64,000 nucleotides of DNA, taken from NCBI GenBank assembly GCA_020746995.1, contig JAGPXD010000005.1:1-64000 (forward strand), written 5' to 3'. Every line of letters starts with the position of its first letter. Within the stretch, counting starts at the first letter, position 1. Both the position numbers and the translations under genes were made by a program. Under the pieces are notes generated by a model. It made no database searches and was not told the DNA's origin. It saw nothing but the letters and a program-made list of their open reading frames with translations. This stretch comes from Plectosphaerella cucumerina. Taxonomy: Eukaryota; Ascomycota; Sordariomycetes; Glomerellales; Plectosphaerellaceae. Positions 43,611 through 54,876 of this stretch are shown here, in pieces.

Positions 43611-44551
43611 CACCTCCATTCTCGCCAATCTCAGGAGTGGCACCCACGACACGAGGCCACAGTGGAGAAGATCTTTGCCTGCAAGGACGAGACGACGCAA
43701 TGGCACGAGGAGTGTCCTTTTGTGGCCGCGCTTTTATTTCTCGGTACATTTCTCGGTTCCGGTATCATTTTCATCTCACATGTATTCACTTATGAGGAAT
43801 CTCACATGTTGGGAGTGACTGGACGTGGGCGCGAAGCTGCCAATATTGTCGGGCGTTCATGCCTGTAGTAAGCTGACATTGGAAACGATCATTCCAGGTT
43901 ACCTGTGCCCTGAAATGGTGCAGACATTGGTGGAGTAAGCCACCGTTGGTCACTGTCTAACCCCCTGCCCGGCAGTGCCAGTAGGCTGTGCACGACGCCT
44001 AGGTAGTGGGTGGACATCTCCCTGCTGGCGGGCAACCCTCATCCACCCTATCCTCGTCGCTGGGCTGCCTTGGCTTTTGGCGGGCACCGTGGGTACAGCA
44101 AGACAGCTGCGGAGCTCGAGCTGTCAGCTTTTGGGCACACCTCAGCCGGCCCGTGACTGTGACCAATTGGACCTCACTTTCTGGTTGTACGCGTATAGGT
44201 GATTGGCTGGGTTGCCGATCGGATCGGCAAGGCAGTGCAGAGGGTCGGTCACGGAGAATGGAGGTCGAAGATGAGGGTGATGATGGTGATGAGATGAAAG
44301 ATATAAAGGGTCTCTGCGCTGTTCCCTTCGGATTCTTTCATCAGTTCTAGGAGGCCTCAAGGCAATATCTCGCAGAACAAAATCAGAGGCCCGCCAACTA
44401 TCAAATCAACCTACATTACCTACAGTACCTACTTGCACCCATCAACCTCCCCTAACCTCCGCTGACCCCCGCCCCTCAACCGCTGCACTTTGCCCTCTCC
44501 AAACCCAACGATCCATCACCATTACTCGGCCCCCAATTCACGCCTGCATCA
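43611..44551 (+). promoter_or_regulatory. Intergenic with TATA box for next gene
   Basis: These 941 bp include TATAAAG at 44302-44308, then a pyrimidine- and CCCC-rich leader of about 200 bp before the ATG at 44552. No gene is seen. Confidence 0.5.
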
Positions 44552-45466
44552 ATGGGACTCGGGTCGCTGCTCAAAGGTCGTTCCTCCAAGGCTGAAGAGG
44601 CGGCACGGGAGAGCGGCCAGTCGTCTTCCACCCAGCAGATACCTCCTCCACCCTACTCTACGGGGCACGACAACAATGACGAGCCAGCGCCCGACTACGA
44701 GCGGCCACTCTACGCCAACACGGGGTCGGCAATGGCAAAGATGCCACCGAGCTTCAATCTGTACACCAGTTGGAAGTCCATGAGCAAGTTTCACATCGGC
44801 CCGTCACGAGACGAGAAGCTCTTTGCCGGGTCCACCAGCTGGGGTTGGTTCGCGCAGAAGCCCCCCGTCACCATTTACGACGGTCCGACGACCGACGACC
44901 CCATGCTGGCGCAGGTCGGGCCTGTCAAGGCAAATAAGACGCAAGAATGCATCATTACACTCCCCGCCAGGGCGAACTCGCCGCTGGGGCATCTCGAGAT
45001 CAAGGCTGGCTACGTGTTCGAGACCTGGAGACACTGGCACTACACCTTCACGATGCGAGTTCCCGCCCGCGGTCTTGACGAGCATGGGAAAGCGCTTCCA
45101 TCGCAGGAGGAGACGTTTCAATGGCGCACATCTGCAGGAGAAGAAGTGCGGATGCAAAACGATGGGAGCAAGCTGTCGTCGGGTTGGAAGCTGGTTTGGA
45201 TCACCGGGCCCGAGGTGGGCGAGGGCGGCAAACGAGGCGATCGGGAGAATGGTTTTGCCAGCGACGGACGTGAAGTCGTCGCAGTGGCGGCGCACAACGT
45301 CAAGGGTTGGAGCATGACCAAGCCCCTCAAGTTCTCCTTCATCGGCACCGGACTGACGGGCACCCTGGGGGAGCAGTGGGAGCTCATGGCTGTGGCAAGT
45401 GTGCTCGAGCTGTGGTGGATGTACCAGATGACGGTTGCTGCGTCGAGTGCGGCTGCCGGAGCCTGA
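44552..45466 (+). CDS. Hypothetical protein, possible tubby/LURP-like fold
   Basis: This single-exon gene encodes 304 residues. The N-terminal 60 residues are Ser/Pro/Gln rich and probably disordered (PPPPYS, PDYE). The rest is beta-rich: LFAGSTSWGWFAQKPPVTIYDGP, CIITLPARANSPLGHLEIKAGY, YTFTMRVP, ETFQWRTSAGEEV and GWKLVWITGP, ending in the helical GTLGEQWELMAVASVLELWWMYQM. The strand order and the closing hydrophobic helix resemble the tubby-C-terminal-like (LURP-one) fold, but this is an impression, not a motif match. No signal peptide or enzyme motif is present. A TATA box lies 244 bp upstream. Confidence 0.75.
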   Translation: MGLGSLLKGRSSKAEEAARESGQSSSTQQIPPPPYSTGHDNNDEPAPDYERPLYANTGSAMAKMPPSFNLYTSWKSMSKFHIGPSRDEKLFAGSTSWGWFAQKPPVTIYDGPTTDDPMLAQVGPVKANKTQECIITLPARANSPLGHLEIKAGYVFETWRHWHYTFTMRVPARGLDEHGKALPSQEETFQWRTSAGEEVRMQNDGSKLSSGWKLVWITGPEVGEGGKRGDRENGFASDGREVVAVAAHNVKGWSMTKPLKFSFIGTGLTGTLGEQWELMAVASVLELWWMYQMTVAASSAAAGA

Positions 45467-45969
45467 TTGTGCCCATCCGGTCTGTCGCGATCATATCTGT
45501 ATTTCAATTCTTGACAGTGGAAGACGTGAGTATTTGCCTCTGGCAGTGAACTGCTCAGGTGGGGGTGATGTGTGCGGCGATGCCCTGGGCTTGTGTTGTA
45601 GTGGACTCGGAGGCTGCAGCTGTTGCCGCGGCCCACAGAGCATTGCCTGGCAGTGACAGGTCGCAGAACGGCCCCCGGAGGCATCCCTGCGCGCCCGCAT
45701 GGATCTCAAGTTCTGTCCCTGTTGCTCAGCGGCGGGGAGCCCCAGAACCCCCTAGTCCAATGATCGCATCGCCAGCTTACGACATCTCGAAAGAATGTTT
45801 CGTCACCTCGAGTCTCCTCCTGCCCAGATGGCCGATATCGCCCGCTACGAGCCGATGTAGGGTAGGTACCTTGGTAGATAATTGAACATGACTTGAGCAC
45901 TTCACAAGTTGAACGCAGACTGACCTCATTCATTTACACCACCCCGACCCCCGACAAAAACCTGCCAGC
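45467..45969 (+). other. Intergenic, no gene seen
   Basis: 503 bp of flank and promoter for the ene-reductase gene; nothing recognisable. Confidence 0.45.
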
Positions 45970-47232
45970 ATGGCTGTTCCATCAATTTTGTTCACGCCAC
46001 TTGCGATCGCCAACGGCCGCATTGTTCTCGAGCACCGAGTAGTCATGGCTCCCATGACTCGGAATCGAGGAGTTCCTCTCAAAGGAGTCGATCGAACCTG
46101 GATCCCCGACGACGTCATGGCACTATACTACGGCCAAAGAGCGTCCCGTGGCGGCCTTCTTGTTACCGAGGGCATCCCGCCTTCATTGGAGGCCAGCGGG
46201 ATGCCCTGTGTGCCCGGCTTATTTCACGAGGCGCAGGCGCAAGGATGGAAGAGAGTCATCGATGCTGTTCATGCCAAAGGCGGATACATTTACGCACAAC
46301 TTTGGCATGCAGGCAGGGCGACCATTCCGCATATGACGGGCCAGGAGGTTGTCAGCGCGAGTGCCACTGCTTGGGAGACTGATGAGAAGTTCCCCTTTCG
46401 AACGCCCGACGGGGAGAAGATCGCCTACCGGGACTTCCCTCCCACGGCAATGACGGAGACGCACATGGCAAATACCATTGCGGATTTCGTTAAGGCTGCT
46501 CGACTTGCTCTTGATGTCGGATTCGACGGCGTGGAGATCAACGGGGGCAATGGGAATCGTGAGTCTTGCTGACTCCGTGAAGAAGCATCGGGTCAGCACT
46601 AACGCCTCCTAGTCATCGATCAGTTTCTTCATTCAAACATCAATGTTCGCCATGATGAATACGGTAGCTCGCCGGAGGCTAGATGCAAGTTTCCTCTGGA
46701 TCTAGTCGCCGGCGTGGTGTCAGCCGTCGGGGCGGCCAATGTCGCCATCCGTCTGGAGCCCACGTGCTTGTATCAAGGCACCTTTGGTATTGAGCGAGTC
46801 GAGACTTGGTCATACCTTTGCGAGAAGATTGCTTCGACATACAATGGCAACAACAAGCTGTCGTACGTCCACTTCATCGAGCCTAGGAGAGACCGCATCG
46901 AAGTAGACAAAAGCGGTTTCCGAGAATCTTGGGGCTTGCCCAACATCTCCAACGAGCCATTCCGCTCCATCCTCTCGAAATCTAGTATTCCTTGCATCAG
47001 CTGTGGCGGCTGGGACGGAAGTAACTTGGCTGATGCCGTTCAAGCGGGGTGGGATGCAGTGGTTTTTGCAAGGTGGTTTGTTAGCAACCCTGACCTTCCC
47101 GAGCGCCTGAGGCTAGGCAAGGGTCTGCATGATTTCGACCGCAGCAGATTCTATGGGAGCTGGGACGGTATTCGAGAGAATGGTTATGTGGATTATCCGA
47201 CATGGGCGGAGGAAGAGGCTGTCGTCCCGTAG
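45970..47232 (+). CDS. Old yellow enzyme-like flavin oxidoreductase with altered active site
   Basis: Exons 45970-46558 and 46613-47232 (54 bp intron, GTGAGT...TAG) give 402 residues. It is a TIM-barrel FMN protein: LFTPLAIANGRIVLEHRVVMAPMTRNRG with the flavin-contacting Thr, AQLWHAGR with the conserved Trp, the substrate-binding loop, and CGGWDGSNLADAVQAG for FMN phosphate. Typical members reduce alpha,beta-unsaturated carbonyls with NADPH. The family motif HxxNGY, where His191 and Asn194 bind the carbonyl and Tyr196 gives the proton in yeast OYE1, reads Asn191-Gly-Gly-Asn194-Gly-Asn196 here. His and Tyr are thus both replaced; the second change lies right at the intron border. Some natural-product ene-reductases also lack the Tyr. 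Function may be a specialised reduction, isomerisation or loss of classical activity. Confidence 0.9.
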
Positions 47233-47469
47233 GTCCAGGCGAGGAAGGCGTGCAATGCGTGGTGAATCTTGATCCCGGTCTTCAGCCTGAGGATCTCACA
47301 TAACTCCAAGTATCTACTCACTAACAGTCTCGGTGGTCAATATCACACCTTCAATACAAGGATATGAATCCATATACTGGGACATCCCTCTTTCCCTGTT
47401 ATAGCTATCTATCACAGTACGAAAGCGCTTGCCTAGACACCTCAAAGACATTTGCGTGCAAGTGGCAGC

Positions 47470-48183
47470 CTACCATGGAAGCTCCGACCCATCGTAGAGC
47501 AGAAACCTGCCACTGTCTTTCTCTTCAAGTCTCCCCAAAGTTCCAATGACGCTCTTCGCGCTGTCCACCACTTCCATCACAGCCCCTGGCCCGCCCATCT
47601 GGGTCTTCACATGGCCAGGATCGACGCAGACCACAATTGCCTTCTCCTTGAGCTCATGCGCTTGGTGAACTGTGAGCATGTTGAGAGCAGCCTTACTCAT
47701 GCTGTACGCTGGGATCTGCGCAGGTATCTGGCCTCTGGAGAGCATCGACATGCTCCCGACACCGGAGGTGATGTTGGCAACTACAGCGCCAGGAACGAGA
47801 AAAGGCACCAATGTCTGAAAGAGCAGTGCCGGCCCAATCACATTTGTTTCGAAGTGTGCCTTGAGAGAGGAAGGAGTCATGTTGATTGTCGATTCCTCGT
47901 GAGAAGCAGGAAGGAGAATGGCTGCGTTTTGAATCACGGTATCAAAAGTGAGTCCGTGTGGAAGGCGGGTGGGAAGGGATATGATGGACTTGGTAGATGA
48001 AAGATCGCATTCGACGATGAGGACCTGGGCTTCGGCAGACTGAACAATGGCTTCGAGGCTCTGCAGGTTGGCTGTGATGTCTCGGACGAGTGCAACAATG
48101 GTGTTGTCGGAGTGGCGAGCGAGTTGTCGGACATACTCCAGCCCAATGCCCGAGCGTGCCCCAGTGATAATAAAGGACGACAT
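47470..48183 (-). CDS. Short-chain dehydrogenase/reductase
   Basis: This single-exon gene encodes 237 residues, the usual size of classical SDRs. The cofactor motif TGARSGIG (residues 7-14), NAA at 86-88, catalytic Ser140, and Tyr160-x3-Lys164 (YSMSK) are present and correctly spaced. Asp60 (ECDL) follows the adenine-ring pattern. The PGHVKTQMGG loop resembles the carbonyl-reductase-like, sniffer-type SDRs that reduce ketones or aldehydes with NADPH. No targeting signal is present, so it is cytosolic. It is convergent with the ene-reductase (237 bp apart) and divergent from the alpha/beta hydrolase. The product annotation beyond SDR cannot be made from sequence. Confidence 0.9.
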   Translation of the reverse strand: MSSFIITGARSGIGLEYVRQLARHSDNTIVALVRDITANLQSLEAIVQSAEAQVLIVECDLSSTKSIISLPTRLPHGLTFDTVIQNAAILLPASHEESTINMTPSSLKAHFETNVIGPALLFQTLVPFLVPGAVVANITSGVGSMSMLSRGQIPAQIPAYSMSKAALNMLTVHQAHELKEKAIVVCVDPGHVKTQMGGPGAVMEVVDSAKSVIGTLGRLEEKDSGRFLLYDGSELPW

Positions 48184-48826
48184 TTAGTCGGATGAAAGAC
48201 GAGATGGACTGAAATCTGGATGAACAAGCTTGGTCGGGGAGGAAGGCGCTGATGTTTTGCCGCTGGATAGGGCTTGAGCTGATGACAGCGGCAGACGTGG
48301 TAACCACTTATACCTGGCTGGCTCTCGTCAGCCATCAGAACGAAGGACTATCATTGAGCCGATCTGACTTGATGAGTTCTCTACACTTCCACATTGCAAG
48401 AAGTTCCCAGCTGGACTTTCCCATTATTTGCGCTGTAGCTCGGACGCGTGGTCTTCGATTCCTTCCAAGCAGGCTGTCCTTGGTGCCGATCTATAGGTGA
48501 GGTGTAGGCAGATAACTACGGGACACCGATTCAACTGCTTTTCGTAGCACCATCAATCGGTAAGCTGCATTATGCAAGTAGAGCGAGGTGGTGGGACGGC
48601 GACTTGAAGCTGACATTGGTCTCGCAGGCTGGTGACTCATGCCGCTGTGCAGAACACCGATCACAAGGTGTCCAAATGCCATGTCAGATGACGTTGGAGA
48701 CCCGAGTCTTTCAATACTTGTCATGCAGGCTTACATATTACCTGCGTTTTTCCGAGCCTTCCGACACACCAGAGACAACAAGCAAGGCTTCTGCAAAGCA
48801 TCCTGCTCAACATCATCCCGCCTTTC
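48184..48826. promoter_or_regulatory. Divergent promoter, SDR / alpha-beta hydrolase
   Basis: 643 bp with a TATA-like GTATAAG on the minus strand near 48306-48312, about 125 bp before the SDR start. No gene is seen. Confidence 0.45.
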
Positions 48827-49857
48827 ATGGATCCTTCTCGAATCATCAGGGACGGCATGGAATCCAACCCCGAAGAAGGCACAGCAGTCCTCCAGGATGG
48901 GACATCCAGCACCTTCACGCTTTCAGATGGACGGCAACTTGGATACGCACAATTCGGTCTGTTGACCGGAAGACCTGTTTTCTATTGCCACGGGCTTCCA
49001 GGATGTCGGATCGAAGCTGGCCACCTTCATCAGGCGGCTGTGGAAGCTGGAGTTCGTCTCATAGCAGCTGACAGGCCAGGAATCGGCCTGAGCTCTCCTC
49101 AACCCGGGCGGACAATCCTCGATCATGCTGGGGATTTGGATCAATTGGCCCGGCATCTCCAGGTGGAGAACTTCGGGGTCATGGTCAGTGCAATCCCTCT
49201 TCCCTGCTCGTTCGAGGAGGCTAGCTACTGAAGTCGCGCTGGACACAGGGTGTATCGGGCGGTGGACCATACGCGCTGGCTTGCGCTGCAACAATGGCCC
49301 CCGACAGGCTCCGATGCGTGGCAATCGTGTGTGGCCTTGGACCGCCTGATATTGGCATGAGCGGCGCTGGATGGTTTCACTGGGTTGGGTTCACCATCGG
49401 TTGGCGATACACCCCGCGCCTTGCTGCATGGTTCTTCCACTGGCAAGGCCGTTTCCATCTCTCCGATGAGGCCCGATTAAGCGATATGCTTCGAGCAGCC
49501 GAGAAGAAGAAGTCGGTCGTTCCGAAACAAGAGCTGGAGATATGGAAGAACGAGAACATAGCAAGACGCCTGATCCACACTGGGCGGCAGGTCTACACCC
49601 AAGGAATCGACGGTGTCAGTCAGGACGGCCATCTGCTAAGCACCGATTTCGGATTTCGCCTGGAGGACATTCGTGACACCCTTCCTGTGCGGCTGTGGTA
49701 CGGCAGGCAAGACTTTTTCGTCCCCTTGAACCACGGTATCCAGATCGCCAAGAGGCTGGGCGAGGGCGCTCATCTCAGGGTCGAAAATGAAACGCACGCG
49801 AGCATCTTCTTTCGATGGAGGAAAGAAGTGCTGTCCGATATGGCGGAGCACTTGTAG
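48827..49857 (+). CDS. Alpha/beta hydrolase
   Basis: Exons 48827-49183 and 49249-49857 (65 bp intron, GTCAGT...CAG) give 321 residues. After an N-terminal extension of about 30 residues, the core begins DGRQLGYAQFG, then VFYCHGLPGCRIE with the HG oxyanion segment, ADRPGIGLS, and the nucleophile elbow GVSGGGPYAL with Ser122 just after the splice. The acid is probably the Asp of GRQDFFVP and the base the His of ENETHASI near the C-terminus. The triad is thus complete. No signal peptide is present, so it is intracellular. Relatives include esterases, lactonases and epoxide hydrolase-like enzymes; the substrate is open. An upstream in-frame ATG exists, but the family similarity starts after 48827. 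Confidence 0.87.
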
Positions 49858-50180
49858 ACGGCAGAAATCAGTCCGTCTGGGTCTGGTCGACATGAACCAG
49901 CCCCCCGCCCCCCGCACATCCGCCGCCTGTGCCGTCGGAGCATCAAGCTGGCGGCGGCGCTAGGCGCTCCACCCCGCACGCTCCGGCGCCCCCTGGCCGG
50001 GGAGATTTCAATGGGAAGCCGAGGTTCAACATCATCGATGATCATGGAAGCCGACGTGGAGGATATTACAGTCCCTGCATGAGCACATAAGCTTCGCCTT
50101 TCAATTTACCTGCACATCGCACATTCTCCCGAGTTCCTTGTCAGAAAACACAGATTCAATACCGAAAGCGCACCATCGTC
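49858..50180 (+). other. Intergenic, no gene seen
   Basis: 323 bp of flank and promoter for the hydratase-like gene; nothing recognisable. Confidence 0.45.
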
Positions 50181-51122
50181 ATGTCTCCACCGCCAGGCCA
50201 GGCCGTCGCCCCCCTGACCTCGTCACCACCGCCGGTGCCCAACGTTCTCGTCACCTTCCCCATCCCTCATGTTATGCAGGTTACTCTCAATCGGCCTGCC
50301 CAGCTCAATGCCATCCCGACCACCCAGCACCCATTTCTCTTGCAACTCTTCAACTGGTATGATGCCGAGCCACATCTGCGCGCCGCCATCATCACCGGCA
50401 CAGGTCGCGCCTTTTGCGCGGGCGCTGACTTGAAAGAATGGCATGACAACAACGATCCCGCCAGCAAGGCCAACGTGTCGCCCACCCTGAACCCAACCTC
50501 CATCCTCAAGAGCATTGCTGCCCCGAAGCCAGGTGCAGCAGCGAAAACCACGCCCGCACAAAAGTGGCCCGCGGATGGTGGCTTCGGCGGCATCTCCAAC
50601 CGTCGCGGCAAGAAGCCCATCATTGCTGCCGTCAACGGTCTCTGTCTTGGCGGCGGCTTCGAGATGATCGTCAATACGGATCTCGTTTATGCCTTGGAGA
50701 CCGCCAGGTTTGGTCTCCCCGAGGTGACCAGAGGCGTCGTCGCCATCGCCGGGGCGCTGCCCCGCCTCATTCGCACTCTTGGCCGCCAACGCGCCAGCGA
50801 GATGTCCATGCTGGGAGGCATGTACACGGCCAGGCAGATGGAGGCATGGGGCATCGTGAATGAGGTTATCGACGGCGACGGGAACGCCCTGCTCAAGCGC
50901 GCCCTCGAAGTTGCGGCCAAGCTGGCCGACAACTCCCCCGATGCTGTCATCGTCACTCGGGAAGGCCTGCTCTCGGGGTGGGCTGGAGAGGATCCACAGC
51001 CTGCCACGCTGCGAGTGGAGGGCGCTATCTACAAGGACATGGAGGGGGCGGACAACATGAAAGAAGGCGTCCTGAGTTTTGTTGAGAAGAGGAAGGCTGT
51101 CTGGAAAGACAGCAAGCTATGA
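50181..51122 (+). CDS. Enoyl-CoA hydratase/isomerase family protein
   Basis: This single-exon gene encodes 313 residues. Crotonase-fold motifs are clear: VMQVTLNRPAQLNAI, the oxyanion-hole segments GRAFCAGADLKEW and VNGLCLGGGFEM, FGLPEVTRGVVAIAGALPRLIRTLGRQRASEM with the catalytic-type Glu of LPEV, and a C-terminal helical trimerisation region. An insert of about 45 residues, rich in Pro/Ala/Lys, follows the first oxyanion loop. The family hydrates enoyl-CoA or isomerises double bonds; GLPEVTRG resembles the carnitinyl-CoA dehydratase-like branch. No SKL-type peroxisomal signal is present (ends DSKL: the last three residues SKL do form a PTS1-like tripeptide), so peroxisomal import is in fact likely. 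Confidence 0.88.
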   Translation: MSPPPGQAVAPLTSSPPPVPNVLVTFPIPHVMQVTLNRPAQLNAIPTTQHPFLLQLFNWYDAEPHLRAAIITGTGRAFCAGADLKEWHDNNDPASKANVSPTLNPTSILKSIAAPKPGAAAKTTPAQKWPADGGFGGISNRRGKKPIIAAVNGLCLGGGFEMIVNTDLVYALETARFGLPEVTRGVVAIAGALPRLIRTLGRQRASEMSMLGGMYTARQMEAWGIVNEVIDGDGNALLKRALEVAAKLADNSPDAVIVTREGLLSGWAGEDPQPATLRVEGAIYKDMEGADNMKEGVLSFVEKRKAVWKDSKL

Positions 51123-52047
51123 GAGTATTCAGCTCTCGCCTCGTTGGAAGTCCAGACACATGATCGCTCCGTCGCCGCAATAACACACGTTTTAACTACT
51201 GCCCCTTCCCTTCGTCGCTGAACCGGCCACTCCGTGCCGCACCTTAGATGCCTGCTGATATCACTGCCAACCTCAGCAGCAAGACTTATGGAACCGGCAG
51301 CTTCCTCCACAACAATCGAAGCCAAGTGACATTCCGCCTCCACGCAAACTCAGATTCGGCTCGGCATCAGGTCTTGGCTCGGCAGCCTGAAAATGTCCCG
51401 TCAGTTCAGTCCATCACCGCTAAACGAACAATTTTTGACCGTAGAAGTAAACGTACTGGTGGTGTTGATACAATTGACTCGTTCTTCATCTGAGACACTT
51501 GCCTCCCGGGCAGTATCACGGCCTCCATAGGGGCATGTCTTGTAGGCGGTCTTGTCGTCGGCATGCTGCTGGACAACGGCCTGGCTTGGATGAAGGGTAA
51601 CGAGAATGATCCAAGTCAAGAATATCCCGCAACTTCTTCGGTTGCGAAGCACGACTCGGATATAGGGCCAACGATCCAGCCCTCGTACAACGCTGGGCGG
51701 CCTCCGACAGCCCTGGCAATCAATACCCTGTCACCAGCTGAACATGGCATACCCCCGATTGGCCTGGCACGGTTCTTTGGCGTCGATAGCGCCCGCGGTT
51801 TGGGAAAGGAGACTCACGCCACGCGGCACCGCTGGGCCGATGAACCTGCATGACACCAGGGCCGTCATGTTCTGAAGAGCCGTCCAGCACACAAACACAA
51901 GCACTGCCCGATCAGAGCAAACGGTGCGTCCTGTTACTAGTAGATACGCATGATCATTACCATCAACGCCTCCTGTCAACATCGGCATGACATCTAGACC
52001 TTTTTATGATCCCAAGCATGCTTCTTGCGCCCCTTTGCCATAGACTC
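51123..52047. other. Intergenic, 0.93 kb
   Basis: This is 3' flank for two convergent genes. Frames of 80-96 codons on the plus strand (51248-51493, 51563-51853) have no recognisable feature, and I do not call them. Confidence 0.45.
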
Positions 52048-54876
52048 CTACTCGCTGGTCTCCTCGTCGGCCTCGGCGTCGTCCGACTCGTCTTCACTCG
52101 CACCGTTTGTCTTTGCCGGCTGCGTCGGCGCCTCGGTGGTAGAGCCGCCCTCACGCTCTAATCTCAGGTACTCGTCCCACTCGGGGAAGAGGTCGTCATC
52201 CTCGCCAGGGGCGCCCAGAAGCTTCGAGACGCGGCCCTTCTTGCTCTTGTCTAGGCTGTCTTTCCACTGCGCGACGAGACCCGCCGTCAGGCTGGGCTTG
52301 TACGTCTGGGTGAACAGCACAGCCTCTGCGAGCCTGCCCGTCTTGGCCAGGACCTCGGCACAGCCTTCGACGTCGCCAATAAGCCACAGCGCGCTGAAGG
52401 CGACGTTGTGGGCACCTGCTTCTTGTGCCTGCTCGGCCAGCTTGGTCAGGCCATCGCGGTCCGATGTGGAGGAGTAGAGAAGCAGGAGAGAGCCGAGGTC
52501 GCGGGCGTGAGTGAAGCATTGTTGCGCAAGAGCAACATCCCATGCGGCAAGGGCTGCGTCGCCGACTGTCTTCCACTTGTGCTCCACGTCGGCCTCCTTG
52601 GCCAGCCCCAGAGCGATGTCCAGCTGGTTCAGGGCTAGAGAAAGCTCGAACTTGTGCTCGGGGTCTGTTGCCACGTCCAACGCCAGCTCCTTGTGACCCT
52701 GTCCTTCCAAGAACCGCGCAATCTTGTTCATCTGGTCTGCGGGGATCGTTGGCAGCAGCTCCTCGGCCGTGTCCATGTCGCCGCGGAGCACCAGCGTCTG
52801 GTACTCCAAGACAGGCAGCGAGAGGGCAAATGATGTGACGTTGACGTCCTTGTCGGCAAGGTAGATTCTCGAATCGCGCTGGATGTATCCCAGGATGTAC
52901 ATGGGTTGGTCGAAGTGCGAGACGGTGTAGGTCTGGTCGCCGACGAGATAGTTGAGGCGGTTCGTGCTGTTGGTGTAGATGAAGCAGTCTCCAATCCACT
53001 CGCCCGTTCGCACGCTGACCCGGGGTTAGCTGTTGGTCATGGTTGCTGACGGTGAGAATGGTGCATACCTCTCGTTAATGTCAGTGATGACCTCGAACGC
53101 AGCCTCGACGCCGTCGTCATCAACCTGCCCGTCATTGAGAGCCTCCACGTACGCCTCGCGAGAGAACCGCAGGACATAGCAAGAGTCATCACAAGCAAGC
53201 GCGACAAGCTCGCCGCTGTCGGACCAGTATACCTATGTCTTGTCAGCAAGTGCGTGGCAGAGGTGCTTGTTGGGCTCATACCTGTCTGGGCTCGACTTCG
53301 ATACGCCTCACCAGCCCACCGCTGGCCCAGTCGAAGAAGGAGATGCCGCCCTGTCCCTTGACACCAAGAAGGACGCCGCCGGACAGACCCTCTGCCTGGA
53401 AGCCCACGTCGAGTCCTCCAGTCTTTTCCGTGAAGTTCTTGTAGACCTTGACACTTGTCGCAGATTCGCGGATGGCGAAGTCGTTGCTGTTCTCCTTGGA
53501 CGCCCAGACAAAGTCCAGCGCGGAGCCGAATGCCTTGTTTCTCCACGCCAGTGCGGTGTAGATGATGTACTCGCCATCGCCGCAGACTGCGACGAAGCGT
53601 CCGTTAGGGGAGTGCAGGAGAGTCTGGGGGTAGACCTCGCAGGTGCCGAGATCCTTGGTGGAGAGAGTGATTGGGGTGTTGTCCTTGACGGTGGCGTCTG
53701 CACGGGCTGTCAGCATCACTCTTGGACAATCGGGGGTCAGTCAAAGTAAAGCTTACCTCCGCCCTTGATGATAGCCGAAATGACCTCGTTGTGCCGAGCC
53801 CAAATGAGCTTGCCGGAAGCATCCATCGAGACGGCAGGCTCTTCGCGGCCCAGCTTGACGACGACGAGGCCGTCGTCGAAGCCGACGGCGATGCCCTGCT
53901 TTCCCCTCTGGTACGAGACACACCAGGCACGCTCCAGACCGTAGTTGAGGCTCTGCTCGAATCTGTACGTGTTGGCGTGCCAGAGACGCACGGTGCCGTC
54001 CTCTGATCCAGAAATGATGACCGGCAGCTCGGGGTGGTAGCACGCAAAAGAGACATTGTTCATGTGGCCCTCGAGAGTGGCGATCAGAGACTTTGTGGTG
54101 TAGTCCCAGACCTTGACAGTCCGATCGTCCGAGGTGGTGAGAAGATACGGCTTGTCCGAGTGGGGGTAGTAATCGACGTAGTTGACGCCCTTGGTCTCGT
54201 GCGCCTCGAGGGTGAAGTTGGGTGTCGAAGAGCCCAAGCTCCAGATCTTGACGGTACGGTCGAGACAGGCCGAGGCAAAGGTGTTGGTGTCCTTGGGGTT
54301 GATCGCCAGGCCCATGACATAGTGGCCGTGACCCTCGAAGACGCGCACGCACTTCCATCCCTTCTCCCAGTCCCAGAGCTTGATGGTCATGTCATCAGAG
54401 GCGGTGAGAACGAAGGGCTGTGTCGGGTGGACGACGATGGCGCGAATGTAGTCGGGGTGCGCTTCGAAGGACGTGATCTTCTCCGAGGTGTTGTAGTTGT
54501 AGACGCGGAGCTGGAAGTCATCGGAGCCACAGACGATCCAGTTCTTTCTCGCAATGAAGCGGCCGGCGCGGACGGGGACATCGGTGAGCTCGAAGGTCTT
54601 GACGATCTGCTGGGTCTCGTATGACCAAATGTATACATGGCCTGCAAAGAATGCGTCAGATGATTCGCCCGGTAGTGCCAGGAAGAAACGGCCACACGGG
54701 GCGACGAACCAGAGTACAGCGTGGTAAGGATCCACGGCTCCTGGGGATGGAAGTCGATGCCCTTCACTCGCTCGCTGCGAGCGAACAATTGCCGCTACAC
54801 CTTCCATTAGCCATCACTCCAATGTCGGACTGCCACAGCCGGGATACAAATGTCGCACCTTCGCATCGATTCTCAT
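52048..54876 (-). CDS. SEC27: Coatomer subunit beta' (COPI vesicle coat)
   Basis: Six exons: 54876-54859, 54794-54710, 54641-53757, 53697-53282, 53232-53069 and 53014-52048, giving 844 residues, the normal length of fungal beta'-COP. The first exon codes only MRIDAK, matching the conserved family start, and is 18 bp long. Residues 1-300 are WD40 blades (VKGIDFHPQEPWILTTLYSGHVYIW, SDDFQLRVYNYNTSEK, SDDMTIKLWDWEKGWKC, CLDRTVKIWSL, TSDDRTVKVWDY, GSEDGTVRLWHA). The rest is the second propeller and the alpha-solenoid of the Coatomer_WDAD region (MNKIARFLEGQGHKELAL, LLLLYSSTSDRDGL). An acidic tail ends the protein. It coats Golgi-to-ER vesicles and reads dilysine cargo signals. It is essential in yeast. 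The frame stays open 161 codons upstream of the start, but the family N-terminus supports 54876. Confidence 0.97.

Noticed and set aside
52196..52999. 267-codon frame overlapping SEC27 in another phase
   Set aside because: Arg/Gln/Gly-rich shadow translation of the SEC27 exon.
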